Under the pieces are notes generated by a model. That model worked only from the letters and a program-made list of their open reading frames with translations. It had not been told where the DNA came from and ran no database searches. A stretch of 64,000 nt of DNA from Silene conica (Eukaryota > Streptophyta > Magnoliopsida > Caryophyllales > Caryophyllaceae), in NCBI GenBank assembly GCA_029255685.2, contig CM055316.2, positions 79,606,861 through 79,670,860 on the forward strand. Reading direction: 5' to 3'. Below, in pieces: positions 1-13,013 of the stretch; position 1 is the first letter of the stretch, and each line of letters opens with the position of its first letter. A program made the position numbers and the translations under genes.

Positions 1-614
1 GATTCCCTTAGGCATCTCAAAGTGGTAGAATTCTCACCTTAGAATTTGAAGATCTCATGTGGAACTATGAACAGTTATCCAACATGCCAATGAAGCCCTC
101 TTGGGCCTTGGCATATTATGGAAGCACAATTTAATTTATAACATACCTGTTGGGTCTCATTTGCTTTTTTTTAATCAAAATTGTTAATATTTTTAAAAAA
201 TGTTCCTTATATTCATATTTAACATAGGTGTGTATTAATATATTAGGCCTATTTTTTCAGTTTCGCACAGGGCCCCTAAAATGTCAGGGACGGCCCTGAT
301 GATAATGATGATATAATGATTGAAATGATTAAGATCTACCAATTAGTAAAATGCAATTAATGTTTCGATTCATGTTTATCATTGTTATTCTAAAATCAAG
401 AGAAGACGCAGTTGTCGAATGCTTTGGCGCTACAATGAACATGAATTTTCTTAAAAAATTGTCCAAAGATGTCGTCACGTGGGTTTTGTTTTCCTTTTTT
501 GCATTTATAATCTCAGTGCTTAAGATCTTCAAAGGGTGAACTATTCAAAATTTCAAAACAATCTACTATTACGTACAAAATGTTTTTCTGAATTACGTGA
601 AGTTTAGAAGATGA
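1..614. other. Intergenic DNA with a possible transposon end
   Basis: I see no gene here. At 265-298 the sequence reads, on the minus strand, CAGGGCCGTCCCTGACA and then a second GGGGCCCTG. This resembles the terminal motif of degraded plant TIR transposons. No partner end is visible because the window starts at 1. The short open frames are AT-rich and resemble no family I know. Confidence 0.35.
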
Positions 615-619
615 ATTTG

Positions 620-847
620 TGATAAACACAATTGTATTGAAAAGCTTGCCTTATTCTTCTCTGATTCTTCCGTTAAATAACACTACATAGTACAAGGAGT
701 AAATTGGTGTACTAAATGCTAATGAATGATACCAAATGCTAATGAATGAGAGTAAATGGCTAATGAATGAGAATAACGTACTCAGACTAGGATATATGCT
801 ATTGGGCTAAGTGGAAAATATGGCCCAGTGCATAAGACAATCTATTA
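620..847 (-). repeat. 3' LTR of copia element 1
   Basis: A direct repeat of 5364-5591, equal in length (228 bp) and about 98% identical. It is the downstream LTR in element orientation and is flanked on its outer side by the target duplication ATTTG. Confidence 0.92.
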
Positions 848-859
848 CCCCCTCTCAAG

Positions 860-3800
860 TCGGAGCATACGGATTCAGAATGCCCAACTTGCCAACGAGA
901 GTGTGAAATTGAGAAACACCGAGAGCCTTGGTGAGGACATCCGCCAAATGGACTTTCGTGGAGACGTGAGACGGGGCGATAAGGCCGGCTTGCATAGCAT
1001 CACGGACGAAGTGGCAGTAGATCTCAATGTGCTTAGTGCGCTCATGAAAAATCGGGTTTTGTGCAATGTGGAGAGCCGATTTGCTGTCACTAAAAATTTC
1101 GACGGGAGTGGTGTGGGAGATGCCGAGGTCACCCAGGAGGCCATGGAGCCATTTGACCTCGCCTGTAATAGCACGGAGAGCACGATACTCCGCCTCGGCC
1201 GAGGATAAAGAAACCGTTTGTTGCTTTTTAGTTTTCCAGGCAATGGGAGAAGAGCTCAGGTACACAAGCCAGCCCGAGAGAGAGCGACGACTTTCGGGAC
1301 ACGCGCCCCAGTCAGAGTCACACCAGCCCGTAAGCTTCAAATTGGAAGAAGAAGGGAGAAAGATACCCTGACCCGGGGTGCCTTTAATATAGCGAACCGT
1401 ACGGAGGGCCGCAAGCCAATGATCATTGCGAGGAGTACCCATAAATTGGGCCAAAGTGTGCACAGCATAGGCGAGATCCGGGCGAGTGACAGCTAAATAA
1501 ACCAGTCGGCCAACAAGACGGCGATAGGGCAAAGGATCTGCAAGGACAGAACTGTCACTGCGCCCAAGGCGGTGATGTTGCTCAATAGGAGTAGGAGCGG
1601 GTTGGCACCCGAGAAGACCGGCCTCAGAGTAATATCGAGAGCATACTTGCGTTGACATAGGAAAATCTCATCCGATTGTCGAGCTACTTCAATCCCAAGG
1701 AAGTATTTTAAATCTCCCAAGTCTTTCATATGAAAACATTTGTGCAAGTAATCCTTGAAGGTAGTGAGCGAGGGTAAATCATTCCCGGAAATAATGAGAT
1801 CATCAACATAAACGAGAACATTGAGACGGACACGACCTTTAACAAAAGTGAACAGAGAATAGTCAAAGTAGCTTGGAGTGAAACCATACTGTTTTAAAGC
1901 GGTACCAAGCTTGGCGAACCAACACCGAGGAGCTTGTTTGAGACCATATAAGGATTTTTTCAAGCGACAAACAAGACCAGGTTTGGGAGCATGAAAACCG
2001 GGAGGTAACCGCATGAAAACCTCCTCCTCCAAATCGCCATGAAGAAAGGCATTGTGGACGTCCATTTGGTGTAAATACCAACCCTGAGCCGAAGCTATAG
2101 AAAGGAAAGTGCGAACGGTCGTCATTTTGGCCACAGGTGCAAATGTCTCGTCATAGTCCACACCCTCGGTTTGGTGATTACCAAAGACAACCAGACGGGC
2201 TTTGAAACGTTCAATGGACGAATCAGACTTATATTTGATTTTATACAACCATTTGCTGCCTAATGCTTTCTTTCCCGGGGGTAAAGTGTCAAGAACCCAA
2301 GTTTTATTAGCAATTAAAGCATTCATCTCGGCTTCCATGGCCTGGCGCCACTCACGACTTTGGATGGCAGCCTTGTAGTTACGGGGCTCCGTATGAGTGG
2401 TGAGTGCAGCCAGGTATGAGCGATAAGGAGAAGAAAATTTATGACAGGATAAGTAATTAGCCAAAGGGTAAGGAGTACCTGACACGGGAGAGGAGACCAT
2501 GAGGCGAGAGGCATGAGACGGACTACCAACACCGTCGTCGTCACTATCGAAATCGAGCACGTAATCATGGTAGTGGGAGTTAGGTATCCGAGGGCGCTGA
2601 CCCCGCCCAAAAATGGGTGGAACAGAAGGATCAGGGACACTCGAAGTAGGAGAAGGGGACGAATTTGGTGGGCCAGGAGAGGTATTTGGTGGGCCAGGAG
2701 AGGAATTTGGTGGGCTCACGGGTGAGATAGGATCAGGAGGAATTTGTGGGGGTGGCATATTATTTGGGTCATGTATTGTAGGAGTAGGCGTAGGTATGGG
2801 GGGAGGTTCCATATTATTTGGGCCATTTAGTGGAGGATCAGGCTCAGTGTAAGCCCAATCAACAATAGGAGTATCTTGAGGAGTGGACACATCTGGGCTA
2901 GACATATGGGGCTGGGCTGGACGTTGCTCAATAGTATTATATGGGAATTGATCCTCATAAAAAGTAACATCCCGCGAGACAAAAAAATACGTGACGGTCT
3001 AAATCAAACAAGTACCACCCTTTTTGTCCGGAAGGATAGCCCATAAAAATACATTTCCGACTACGGCTGGCAAATTTATCAGTTTTGGATTTTTGGTTGT
3101 GGGCAAAACACAGAGAACCAAAGACACGAAGCATGTTAAAATTAGGGGGTTTACCATAAATATGTTGGTACGAAGTAAGGCCACCCAACACACGGGAGGG
3201 AGTACGATTAATGAGAAAAGCGGCTGCGAGGGCACATTCACCCCAAAATGTTATAGGTAACCCACCCTGAAAACGCAGAGCCCGAGCGACATTCAAAATA
3301 TGTTGGTGTTTCCGCTCAACCCGCCCGTTTTGTTGGGGGGTCCCGACACAAGATGATTGAAATAAAATGCCTTGCTCTGAAAAATATGGTTTTAATGTAT
3401 GAAACTCCGTTCCATCATCGCTCCGGACAATTTTTATCTCGGCCAAAAACTGACGTTTAATCATGGCGATAAAAAGTTGAAATTTATTAAATACTTCGGT
3501 TTTGGACGCAAGTAAGTAAATCCATACGCCACGAGAAAAATCATCAACCAAAGTTAAAAAATATCGCGCACCAGTGGTGGAAGGAGTATCATACGGCCCC
3601 CATAAATCACAATGAATAATTTCGAAAGCTTGCAAACTGTTATTCAAGCTTAACGGAAAACTGGTACGAGAATGTTTAGCCCGGTGACACACCTCACATG
3701 GTTGTGACAAAGACTGAGTTTTATTATGAATAAAAGGAAGAAATCTAATAACTTGCTCAGACGGATGACCTAAGCGGTTATGCCATAAAGTAATAGAAGA

Positions 3801-4050
3801 AGATGTAGTATGGGTGACATGAAAAGTATCCATAGCAGCACGAAGGTAATATAGTCCGTCTATCCTCTCACCAATGCCAATCTCCGCCCTCGTAGCCCGG
3901 TCCTGTATTGTACATGAAGTGGCATTAGTTAAAAGTTCGCAATTCAAGGAGTCACATAACTGGGAGGCAGAAATTAAATTACAAGTGAGTTGAGGCACAT
4001 ATAAGACGGATGATAAAATAATAGTAGGTGTGATTTTTACAAAGCCCATA
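860..4050 (-). pseudogene. Fossil pol region of copia element 1
   Basis: Reading on the minus strand, the region carries copia pol domains in order. A protease motif DTG is near 4150. The integrase zinc-binding HHCC motif is near 3660-3790, followed by the catalytic core. The reverse transcriptase has YVDD near 1815. RNase H follows at about 880-1300, with its DSDWG and SSAEAEY motifs. This is a relic and is described here only as a set of domains. Confidence 0.88.
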
Positions 4051-5300
4051 AGAGACGCATGGAATTGTGAGCCATCCGGTAAACCAATAACCGCGAAGAA
4101 ATAGCGCGAACATTATGGAGAAAAGTAAGGTTACCGGTAACATGATGGGAACACCCCGTATCAATAAGCCACTTACCCGAATGATCTTGAGTGGGGGTAC
4201 CGTATATATTGACAGACGAAGCGGAAGTACTGGGTAATTCACGAACAAGCGTGGGTTCCGCAACAGAGGTACGAACAGAATGTGTAGCAGCCGGTGGGGC
4301 GTCTGGACGGCTGCCGCCACCGGTATCACGTGGCTGATCACCACCGGAGCTCCGACTGCCCCCACGACCGCGACCACCAGACCCACGGCCAGAACCCCGG
4401 CGGCTATCTTTCAGTTCGTAGTACCAATCGGGGACCTCTCCGAGCAAATCGAAACACATGGTACGATCATGACCGGTGCGATTGCAGTGATTACATTGTA
4501 ATTTTTGACGGTCCGAACGTGATAACTGAGAAGGAGCCTTAGGGGACGGTCGGGTAGTGCGAGCAGCAGAATGGACATGAAAATTAGCAATATCCAACTT
4601 GGGTTCAGAAACAGCGGAAATACCCCGAACCCGTTCCTCCTGACAAAGCATGTGATACGCCCGAGCTACCGTAGGTGGTGGGGTTTGGGCCAAAATAACA
4701 GATCTCAGGGAGGAGTAAGGTTGGGACAGCAAACCGAGAAGGAACGTGTGTAACCGCGCAGAATCGCGGCGGTCAGTGTGTTGTTTAGCACTGGTACACG
4801 CAGAGCAACACTTACAGGTGATAACGGGTTGATAATTATCGAGGTCGTCCCATAATTGACACAATTTCCCATAGTAAATGGTAATTGACATACCTTCAAC
4901 CTGACGACAGTCACGGAGGTCACCAAGAATTTGTTGGATACGAGACCCGTCAACGACTCCAAACCGTTCCGCCAGGGCATCCCATAATTCTTTTGCATTT
5001 TCGAATTTGGGAAGGAGGGACTTAACCTCCGGTGTAATCGTATGGGACAGCCATGACACCAACATAGAGTGAATGGTCTCCCAATCATCAGCCGTACAAG
5101 GAGCAGCAGGGGCGTTAATGGTGCCGTTAACAAACGAGTATTTCCGGCGCGATTTAAGCGCGATACGAACATCATGGGACCATTCATTGTAATTTTCTGT
5201 GGTAAGACGAATGGGAGTGATAGAGTCACCGGGTTTGTCTTGAGGACCTAGATAATAGGGAGAAGAGGGCTCAATTTTTGGAGTATTTTGGTCGCCGTTC
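4050..5300 (-). pseudogene. Fossil gag region of copia element 1
   Basis: A UBN2-type copia gag region, with the cysteine cluster typical of this plant gag family near 4800 and a CCHC zinc knuckle (CNHCNRTGHDRTMC) near 4460-4500. It starts close to the 5' LTR and primer site, as expected. Confidence 0.87.
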
Positions 5301-5350
5301 GTCATAACGACGACTATGGTTTTTGTATTAAGGATCTTAATTGTGTTAAT

Positions 5351-5363
5351 GAACCTGATACCA
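5351..5363 (-). other. Primer binding site, copia element 1
   Basis: On the minus strand the bases directly next to the 5' LTR read TGGTATCAGGTTC. This matches the 3' end of plant initiator methionine tRNA, the usual primer of copia elements. Confidence 0.85.
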
Positions 5364-5591
5364 TGATAAACACAATTGTATTGAAAAGCTTGCCTTATTC
5401 TTCTCTGATTCTTCCGTTAAATAGCACTACATAGTACAAGGAGTAAATTGGTATACTAAATGCTAATGAATGATACTAAATGCTAATGAATGAGAGTAAA
5501 TGGCTAATGAATGAGAATAACGTACTAAGACTAGGATATATGCTATTGGGCTAAGTGGAAAATATGGCCCAGTGCATAAGACAATCTATTA
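5364..5591 (-). repeat. 5' LTR of copia element 1
   Basis: A 228-bp LTR paired with 620-847. It is followed on the + strand by the target duplication ATTTG at 5592-5596. Confidence 0.92.
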
Positions 5592-6012
5592 ATTTGCCTG
5601 TTGTTGTATACGAGATCAGTATGATTTACGGTGCAAACCATAAAATTTAATACTGAATCTGCAATAACAATTAAAGAGGCAAGAAAATAATACGGAAAAG
5701 ATTGTGGGATAAAATTTTGTATATCTCTTTATTCCATCTATACAAAATTAGGGTTTTGATAGAGCTACGAGGGTCATATCAACTTAATCTCGTAGGGAGA
5801 TGATGAAGTCGTTTGGTGACTTATTTCATCTTACCTACAATTTGTTAGTAGAAAGACGGGGTCGTTTTTAGACTTGATCCATCTCCTCTCTTTTGAACAC
5901 TAGAAGCAAGGTCTATACTTATAGTGAAATGATTTGCCGTCTTGAACGGCAAGTAGAATATTCTAGAATATCTTAATTTCCTAGGATATTATCACAATCT
6001 TTTTTTTGATAA

Positions 6013-6656
6013 CTAGTTTTAATCTCGTGCAAAATTTGCACGCGAATACGTGATTGAATATTTAACATTGTCAAAATTTATAAATACTGGAAACAAATGG
6101 TAAGATGCACAAATGCAAAACTGTGAGTAACAACCTTACTTTTTAATTTTATTTTAAACATATTCTCAATTTGTCTCATTTGTCTATTTGATCAGTATCT
6201 CTCACAAAAAATAAAAAAGATAAATAAATTTTGGGACAGATTAAGTATAATAAAAATTTGATTATGATAAAACCAATTAAAAGATGTATATTTCAATTAA
6301 TATAAAAATATTTCAACTAATTTATTACGAATTTTATGTTATTTGATAATATTTATCATTAGAATAAAATGAAATGAAGGCAAATATCAACCATCTGCAT
6401 TCAAGTTTGGGTCTTCTTATCGTAGGTGGTGTTTAATGTATGGTTATAAAATACAAAACAAATATATAATGTATGATTTTGTATAGTTTTTATTTAAGTT
6501 GGAATCACTTAAATTATGAAAAAGCTAATTATAATGTGAGAGTAATTAAATGGATAAAAAACATGGATGGGTCCTATAAAAAAATTATTTTTTTAATACT
6601 AACACCAAGAACCAATCAAAACACTTAAAAAGTTACTCCTTTTATAGAGACTTTGA
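6013..6656 (-). mobile_element. Non-autonomous Helitron (minus strand)
   Basis: On the minus strand the element starts with TC at 6656 (TCAAAGTCTCTATAAAAGG). It ends with a GC-containing hairpin (CGTGCAAATTTTGCACG, about 6027-6043) followed by CTAG at 6013-6016. It sits between A and T, the hallmark of Helitron insertion. The related site in the right LTR copy (about 13790) is uninterrupted and supplies an empty-site comparison. It has no helicase gene and is therefore non-autonomous. The 5' boundary could alternatively lie at 6695, because an LTR-tail copy follows. Confidence 0.72.
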
Positions 6657-6708
6657 TACCAAAATATAAAATTTGGTGTCTACAAATAATTAAGATACAA
6701 TAAAATAA

Positions 6709-7388
6709 CGTAATTTATTTTCGCAATACGTATTTTACTCAATACAGTACTTTCTAGACATTTATTTCCATTTACATACCCTTTAACAAAAAAAGACTTG
6801 CACCTAATTCTCACTCAATAATTAACCCTACCTTAATTGTGCTAAATTTAATTAACTCAACACCTTTATTTGTTTCATTTGTGCTAAATTTAATTAACTC
6901 AACACCTTTATTTGTTTCAAGGATGATGATTTGAAACTTGAACACAACATTTGATTCCTTAATTGCAATTATAGATCCAATCAATATAATCTTTATGTTT
7001 TTAAGGATTTTTTGCTATGTTAAAGCCTAAAATTTTTGTGTTTTTTTAATGTGGTCAGTTGTTTGTTAATGGTGGTGGGGTGGGGGAATTGGTGGAGGAT
7101 GGCGGGGAAAGGCAGTGAATGGGGTGGACGACGGTAGATATCGGATTGTGATGGTTACAAGGGGATGACCGGTGCCGGGTGGGATATGATGGTGGGTCGT
7201 CGGAGGCTGTCGTGGCGGTTGACGAAGTAGTCAGTTAGGTGGTTTGGGAGATGCCGTGTTTTTTGTCTTTCTCATTTTCCTCGTTTTTCTTTGCAGAGTA
7301 TACATAATCATTTGAGTTGGAAATGGGAGGGGTAATTCGTCAAAAGTGTACTGTGCTGAGTAAAATGTGTACTGCGAAAATCAGCACC
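6709..7388. mobile_element. Non-autonomous MULE-like TIR element
   Basis: The terminal inverted repeats are about 38 bp: 6711-6750, with TTTTCGCAATACG and TTTTACTC, pairs with the reverse complement of 7348-7386. Degenerate 9-bp flanks (6700-6708 and 7389-7397) and an uninterrupted related site at about 13764-13790 support an insertion. The interior is G-rich with no convincing gene. The TIR layout resembles that of the 7804-13640 element, so the two may be subfamilies. Confidence 0.68.
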
Positions 7389-8162
7389 CTAATATAAATA
7401 GATACCAAAATATAAAATTTGGTGTCTACAAATGCGCCCTCCAGACTGGTTGTAAAGACTTTGATGTCGGCTGCAACTTTGTCTCGAAACTTAATACTAA
7501 ACTTGATCTTCGGAGAATGGAGATGAAAAGCTAAAATTGTCCCACCGAGCGTGCCAAATTGTAAAACATAGATTTTTATTTTATAACTGGAAGATTGTAG
7601 GATAAAAATTCTGTAGATCTCTTGATTACATCTCTACCAAATTAGGGGTTTTAATAGGACAACGAAAGTCTTATCGACTTGATCTCGTAAGGAGATGATG
7701 AGGTCTTTTTGTGACTTATTCCATCTTAGTTACAATTTGGTAGTACGAAGACGGGGTCATTTGACTTAATCCATGATGCATTTGCTCCACTTAAACCCTA
7801 AACAACAGAGGAATTATTTTTTCACATACGGACTTTACTCTTTCACATACATTTTTTCATAAAATTTTCATATGTTACCCGTTACCCTACACATAAACCT
7901 TATTTCCTAAACATAGACAAGCCAATTTTTATATATGAATCTTTGCGCTAATATTGAATCAATTATTCTAAAAAAACTTACACAATAGATTACAACTCTC
8001 CAATTATTGAAGTAATATTGTTTATTAACGATTATTAATACGTTTTATTGAAATTATTAGGTTTATATTTTATTGAAATTATATACATATATATCGGTTA
8101 ACTGTGGTAGTCGCCATCATTGAGCCGTCGGCATCCGTTGGAGTTTGGCTGTGACTGTTGAC

Positions 8163-8424
8163 TGTTGGAATACATAATCATGATGAACCTGGTTAACTAA
8201 ACCAGGCCAGATTCATTCTGTTAGAAGTTAGTTATAGGTTGTTGAGTTTGTTAGGCTGATTCATATAAATATGATTAGGACATGTAATTTAACCATCTCA
8301 GATATTTTACACATCAAAAAACAATATCACGTTTTATTTACTCTGTCTTCTTCCTTGTTCATTCTCTCTCAATACTTCAACAACCTTGCTCATTAATGGC
8401 TTCCAAGTTCTGCAGAAACTTCCA
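8163..8424 (+). repeat. 5' LTR of copia element 2
   Basis: A 262-bp LTR, nearly identical to 12980-13239. It begins TGTTGGAATAC and ends CTTCCA. Confidence 0.94.
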
Positions 8425-8436
8425 TGGTATCAGAGC
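8425..8436 (+). other. Primer binding site, copia element 2
   Basis: TGGTATCAGAGC follows the 5' LTR directly. It is the standard initiator-methionine tRNA primer site of plant copia elements. Confidence 0.9.
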
Positions 8437-8567
8437 AAGATAATCTTGCTTCTGCATATCGATCCTATACTATATTTCATCTTCCATATCTCAAAGTTTT
8501 TCATCTTCTACAATTACAATTTTTCATCAAAATTCAATAGAAAACAAATTCACAAAAATTCAAAATC

Positions 8568-11500
8568 ATGCCTGAAACAACTCAATCTAATAACGCTACT
8601 AACAATCCGCTGCAAATTACTAATAGTGATTCAAATGCAACAAAAATTGTCACAAATTTGTTTGACGGGACCGGTTTCAATGGCTGGAAACGAGGAATGG
8701 AGATTGCTCTTTCCGCGAGGAACAAATTAGGTTTTGTTGATGGATCAATCACCAAACCTAATGATTCTGCTGCTAATTACAAAATCTGGAAACAATGTAA
8801 TGATGTCGTATTTTCTCGGATACTAAATTCTTTGTCTAACGAAATTGCTCAATCTGTTCTCTACTCCGCTACTGCACAAATTGCTTGGGAAGAATTGGAG
8901 AATCGATTTGGTCAGAGTAATGGAGCACAGCTTTATGGCATACAAAAGAAACTTGTTGATTTTGGTCAAGGAAGTGATAATATTTCGTCGTATTTCACAA
9001 GAATGAAGCTAATTTGGGATGAAATTGACGCCATGGGATTAAACCCTAGGTGCTCTTATAATTGTTCCTGTGGAGCTGCACCAAAGCGTGAAAAATTTCA
9101 ACAAGATCAACGAATTGTGCAATTTCTCATGGGATTGAATGCATCCTATAATTCGATTAGAGGCACGATATTACTTCAGACTCCTCTTCCATCTCTTGCT
9201 ACTGTATACAATAACTTGTTACAGGAAGAGAGGCAAAGAGAAATTCAACAGGATGTTCAAACTCACAATGAATCTGCAGCTTTCTATGTTAAGCAATTTC
9301 AGAATTCACAGAATAAGAACTACAACAAGCAATCAAACAAGTCTGCTTCACAACAACTTCAAAAGCAACAGCCTCAACAACTTACTTCACAACAACCTAA
9401 AGATGATGATGAGCTTCTGGTTAAATTCTGCAAGTACTGTAAAAATCCTGGACATTCCATTAGGTATTGCAGAAAACTACAGTTCAACAACAAGAAGAAG
9501 TTTGCAAATATGGCTCAGAATGACTGGGATTCAAATTCATTAGACAAGCAGAATACACAGCAGAATGTTGCTTCGTCTTCTAATATTGGGGATATTGACC
9601 CTGTGCTGATGCGAAAATTGCAGCAGATAATAGCTAGCTCTCAAGCTACTGCTCGTCCTCCTTCTGATACTCAGGCTGCAGCCAACTTTGCTGGTACTAC
9701 TTCCTACTCTACTCTTTCTGCTTGTCATAATATTTGGATTCTGGACAGTGGTGCAAGTGATCATATGTGTGCTGATATTACCTTATTTTCTGTTCTCAAA
9801 AACATTCCTAAACCTTTTTCTATCACCTTACCCACTGGTCAAATTACTTTGATTAATTCTATGGGAACTGTACACATAAACTCTGACCTAATACTTCAAG
9901 ATGTATTGTATGTCCCCTCTTTCAAGTTTAATCTTCTTTCCATTTCAAAACTGTCCAAACAACTGAATACTACTATTAATTTCTCCCCTTCCTCTTGCTT
10001 CCTGCAGGGCTCTTCTATGAAGATGCCACTGGTTCTTGGTAACCTACATAGAGGGTTATATCTTCATCATCAGACTATCATACCAAAGAATATAGCTAAT
10101 AATGCCATGTCTAATGCTGTAATGTCTCATTCTGTAGATGTATGGCACTCTAGACTAGGCCATCTACCTCTGTATAAGCTTGGAAAATATGAATTCTGTA
10201 AGATTTCTGCTATAAATAAAGCTACTGTTTCTTCTTGTCCCATCTGTGCCAAAGCAAGACAACATAGGTTTTCATTTCCTGACAGTCATATTCAGACTCA
10301 TAATCCTTTCCAACTAATTCATGTTGATCTTTGGGGTCCTTACCCCATTCAAACGTATAATGGCCATAAGTATTTCCTCACTATTGTTGATGACTACACT
10401 AGAACAACATGGGTATATTTGCTTTCTTGCAAAAGTAATGCTTTTGATTTCATTAAGAACTTTGTCAGCTTTGCAAAAACTCAATTCAATAAAACTGTCC
10501 AAATTGTTAGATCAGATAATGCCTTAGAACTTGGGACTAGCAACAACACCAAAGCTTTCTTCCTTTCTAGTGGCATCATTCATCAGACCTCATGCTTCCA
10601 CACACCACAACAAAATGGGGTAGTGGAACGAAAACACAAGCATCTTCTAGAAACTGCTCGTGCTTTAACTTTTCAATCTAATCTGCCCAAGAAATATTGG
10701 GGTGATTGTATACTCACTGCAACCTATATAATAAACAGAATTCCCACAAAAATCTTACAAAATAAATCTCCCTATGAACTGTTATTTGGCAAACAACCAA
10801 CCCTTCAACATATGAGATCATTTGGATGTCTATGTTATGCTACCACTCCCAAACCTGGCAGAGGAAAATTTGATCCTCGAGCAATTCCATCTCTATTTTT
10901 AGGATATCCATTTGGAAAGAAGACATATAAATTGCTAAATCTAGAGACCAAAGCCATTTTTATCTCTCGAGATGTTGTCTTTCACGAATACATATTTCCC
11001 TTTCTTCCTGACTCCTATTCCCATTATCTGCCTATTCCCAATATTCCACATATACCAGAAACTTTTACTCCTGTCAATAACAATAACAATATAAATCCTA
11101 CAAATCACAATACCAATCCAGCCTCAAGCAATACCCAACCCACACCCACATCTATTCCCCATTCAGCCACTCAGACCATACCCAATCCCAATTCCATTCC
11201 TAACCCTCAGCCTCTTCGCCAATCAACCAGAACTTCCTCATTCCCTAGCCATTTCAAAGACTTTCATTGTTCCATTCCCAAATCCAAAGCAAACTGTAAT
11301 TCCAGTTTCATTTGTGATCACACTCTTACCTCATATTGTGTCCCACCCTCAAATATTTCTTCTCCTACAACTTTTATATGTTGCACCATTAGTACTTCTT
11401 CTGTCCCCAGCACACATCTCTTGCTCCCTGTACAGGAACCAAATTCTTATGAACAGGCAGCAAGGTTTCCAGAGTGGCAGCAAGCAATATCAGCAGAGTT

Positions 11501-13013
11501 TTCTGCTCTTGAAGCAAATGGGACTTGGACTCTTATGCATTTACCTCCTGGCAAAAAGTCTATCAGCTATAAATGGGTGTTTAAGGTTAAGCACAAGGCT
11601 GATGGGTCCATCGAGCGTTATAAGGCCAGATTGGTGGTGCGAGGTTTTACACAAAAGGAGGGAGTGGATTATAATGAAACTTTTTCTCCTGTCGTAAAAA
11701 TGACAACTATACGAAGTCTCGTGGCAGTAGCACTCAAGAAGGGATGGTCCTTGTCTCAACTTGATGTGAATAATGCATTTCTTCATGGTGACTTAGATGA
11801 AGATGTATATATGAAGCCTCCACCGGGTCTACCACTGTCAGATTCTTCCCTAGTTTGCAAGCTTTAGAAATCCCTATATGGGCTGAAACAAGCTTCACGA
11901 CAGTGGTATGCTAAGCTGAGTTCTTCACTAAAATCCAGAGGATATAAACAGTCCATGAATGATTATTCTTTGTTCACCAAAATCATGGACTGTTCAAGAG
12001 TTTATGTTACAGTTTATGTTGATGACATCTTGATAACTGGTGATGATAATGCTGAAATACAAGAGCTTAAACAGTTTTTGGATCAAATCTTTAAAATAAA
12101 GGATCTGGGTTCTTTGCATTATTTTTTGGGGATGGAGTTTATTAAAGTCTCTGGAGGCATGGCTGTTGTCCAGCAAAAATATCTCCATGATTTGCTCACA
12201 GAGTTTGATTGCTTACAAGTTTCATCAGTTACTACTCCTATGGTTCCCTTCCCTAAGTTGTCTGCCACCTCTGGGATTCCTCTTACTGATCCTACACCCT
12301 ACAGACGACTTACAGGGAAGCTAAACTTCGTGACTCACACTCGTCCTGACATATGTTTTGCCATTCAACATCTAAGTCAGTTCCTCTCTGCACCATCTGA
12401 TGATCACTGGAATGCTGGCATACATTTACTGCGGTATCTATCAGCTTCCCCAACTCAAGGAATCTTACTCAATGACTCCATTGATTTCACTCTTCAAGCA
12501 TTCTGTGATGCAGATTGGGGGGCATGTACTCAGTCCAGGAAATCAGTCAGTGGGTATGTCATCATTCTTGGTGGCAGTCTTATCTCTTGGAAGTCCAAGA
12601 AGCAAAAAACCATCTCTCTTTCTTCTGCAGAAGCAGAATACAGATCCCTGAGAAGGGTTACAACTGAGTTAGCTTGGCTAACTCGTTTGCTCTCTGAATT
12701 TGATGTTCCAAACATTCGTCCTGTCTCAGTCAAGTGTGATAGCCAATCTGCTATCCACATTGCCAAAAATCCCGTATTTCATGAGCGAACAAAGCATATT
12801 GAGATTGACTGTCATTTCGTAAGGGAGTGTCTACTCAATGGTTTGATATCCTTATCATATATACCTACTCTTGATCAGCCTGCAGATCTTTTCACAAAGC
12901 CTCTTCATGGCCCTCAACATTATAGTCTTCTTCACAAGTTGGGGTTGTTCAAATCTCCACCCTCCAACTTGAGGGGGGATGTTGGAATACATAATCATGA
13001 TGAACCTGGTTAA
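8568..13013 (+). pseudogene. Fossil gag-pol region of copia element 2
   Basis: A single-polyprotein copia layout. A UBN2-type gag region is at about 8600-9400, with a CCHC knuckle ([14 protein letters not shown]) near 9430-9470. The protease DSGASDH motif is near 9745. The integrase HHCC and core domains span about 10140-10800. Reverse transcriptase, with YVDD near 12015, spans about 11480-12200. RNase H is at about 12490-12900. One break is apparent, so it is treated as a recently dead copy. Confidence 0.9.
12971..12979 (+). other. Polypurine tract, copia element 2
   Basis: GAGGGGGGA lies immediately before the 3' LTR. It is the expected plus-strand priming site. Confidence 0.8.

Larger units (their letters stand above)
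620..5591 (-). mobile_element. Ty1/copia LTR retrotransposon (element 1)
   Basis: This is a complete-looking copia element on the minus strand: two 228-bp LTRs, an initiator-Met-type primer site, gag, protease, integrase, reverse transcriptase and RNase H in the copia order. The target duplication ATTTG lies at 615-619 and 5592-5596. In element orientation the LTR runs from TA to CA, an uncommon terminus, and the polypurine tract abuts the 3' LTR near 848-858. The LTRs differ at about 4 of 228 positions, suggesting insertion very roughly 0.7-1.3 million years ago at commonly used plant rates. The coding region is broken, with about three interruptions, so I treat it as a fossil. Confidence 0.93.

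Noticed and set aside
2323-5251. Numerous overlapping frames on both strands within copia element 1
   Set aside because: They are antisense or off-frame shadows of the gag and pol domains.
7796-7803. CCCTAAAC as a telomere-repeat remnant
   Set aside because: Only one unit is present, and it recurs exactly at 13641-13648 on the other side of a TIR element, so it is a target-site duplication.
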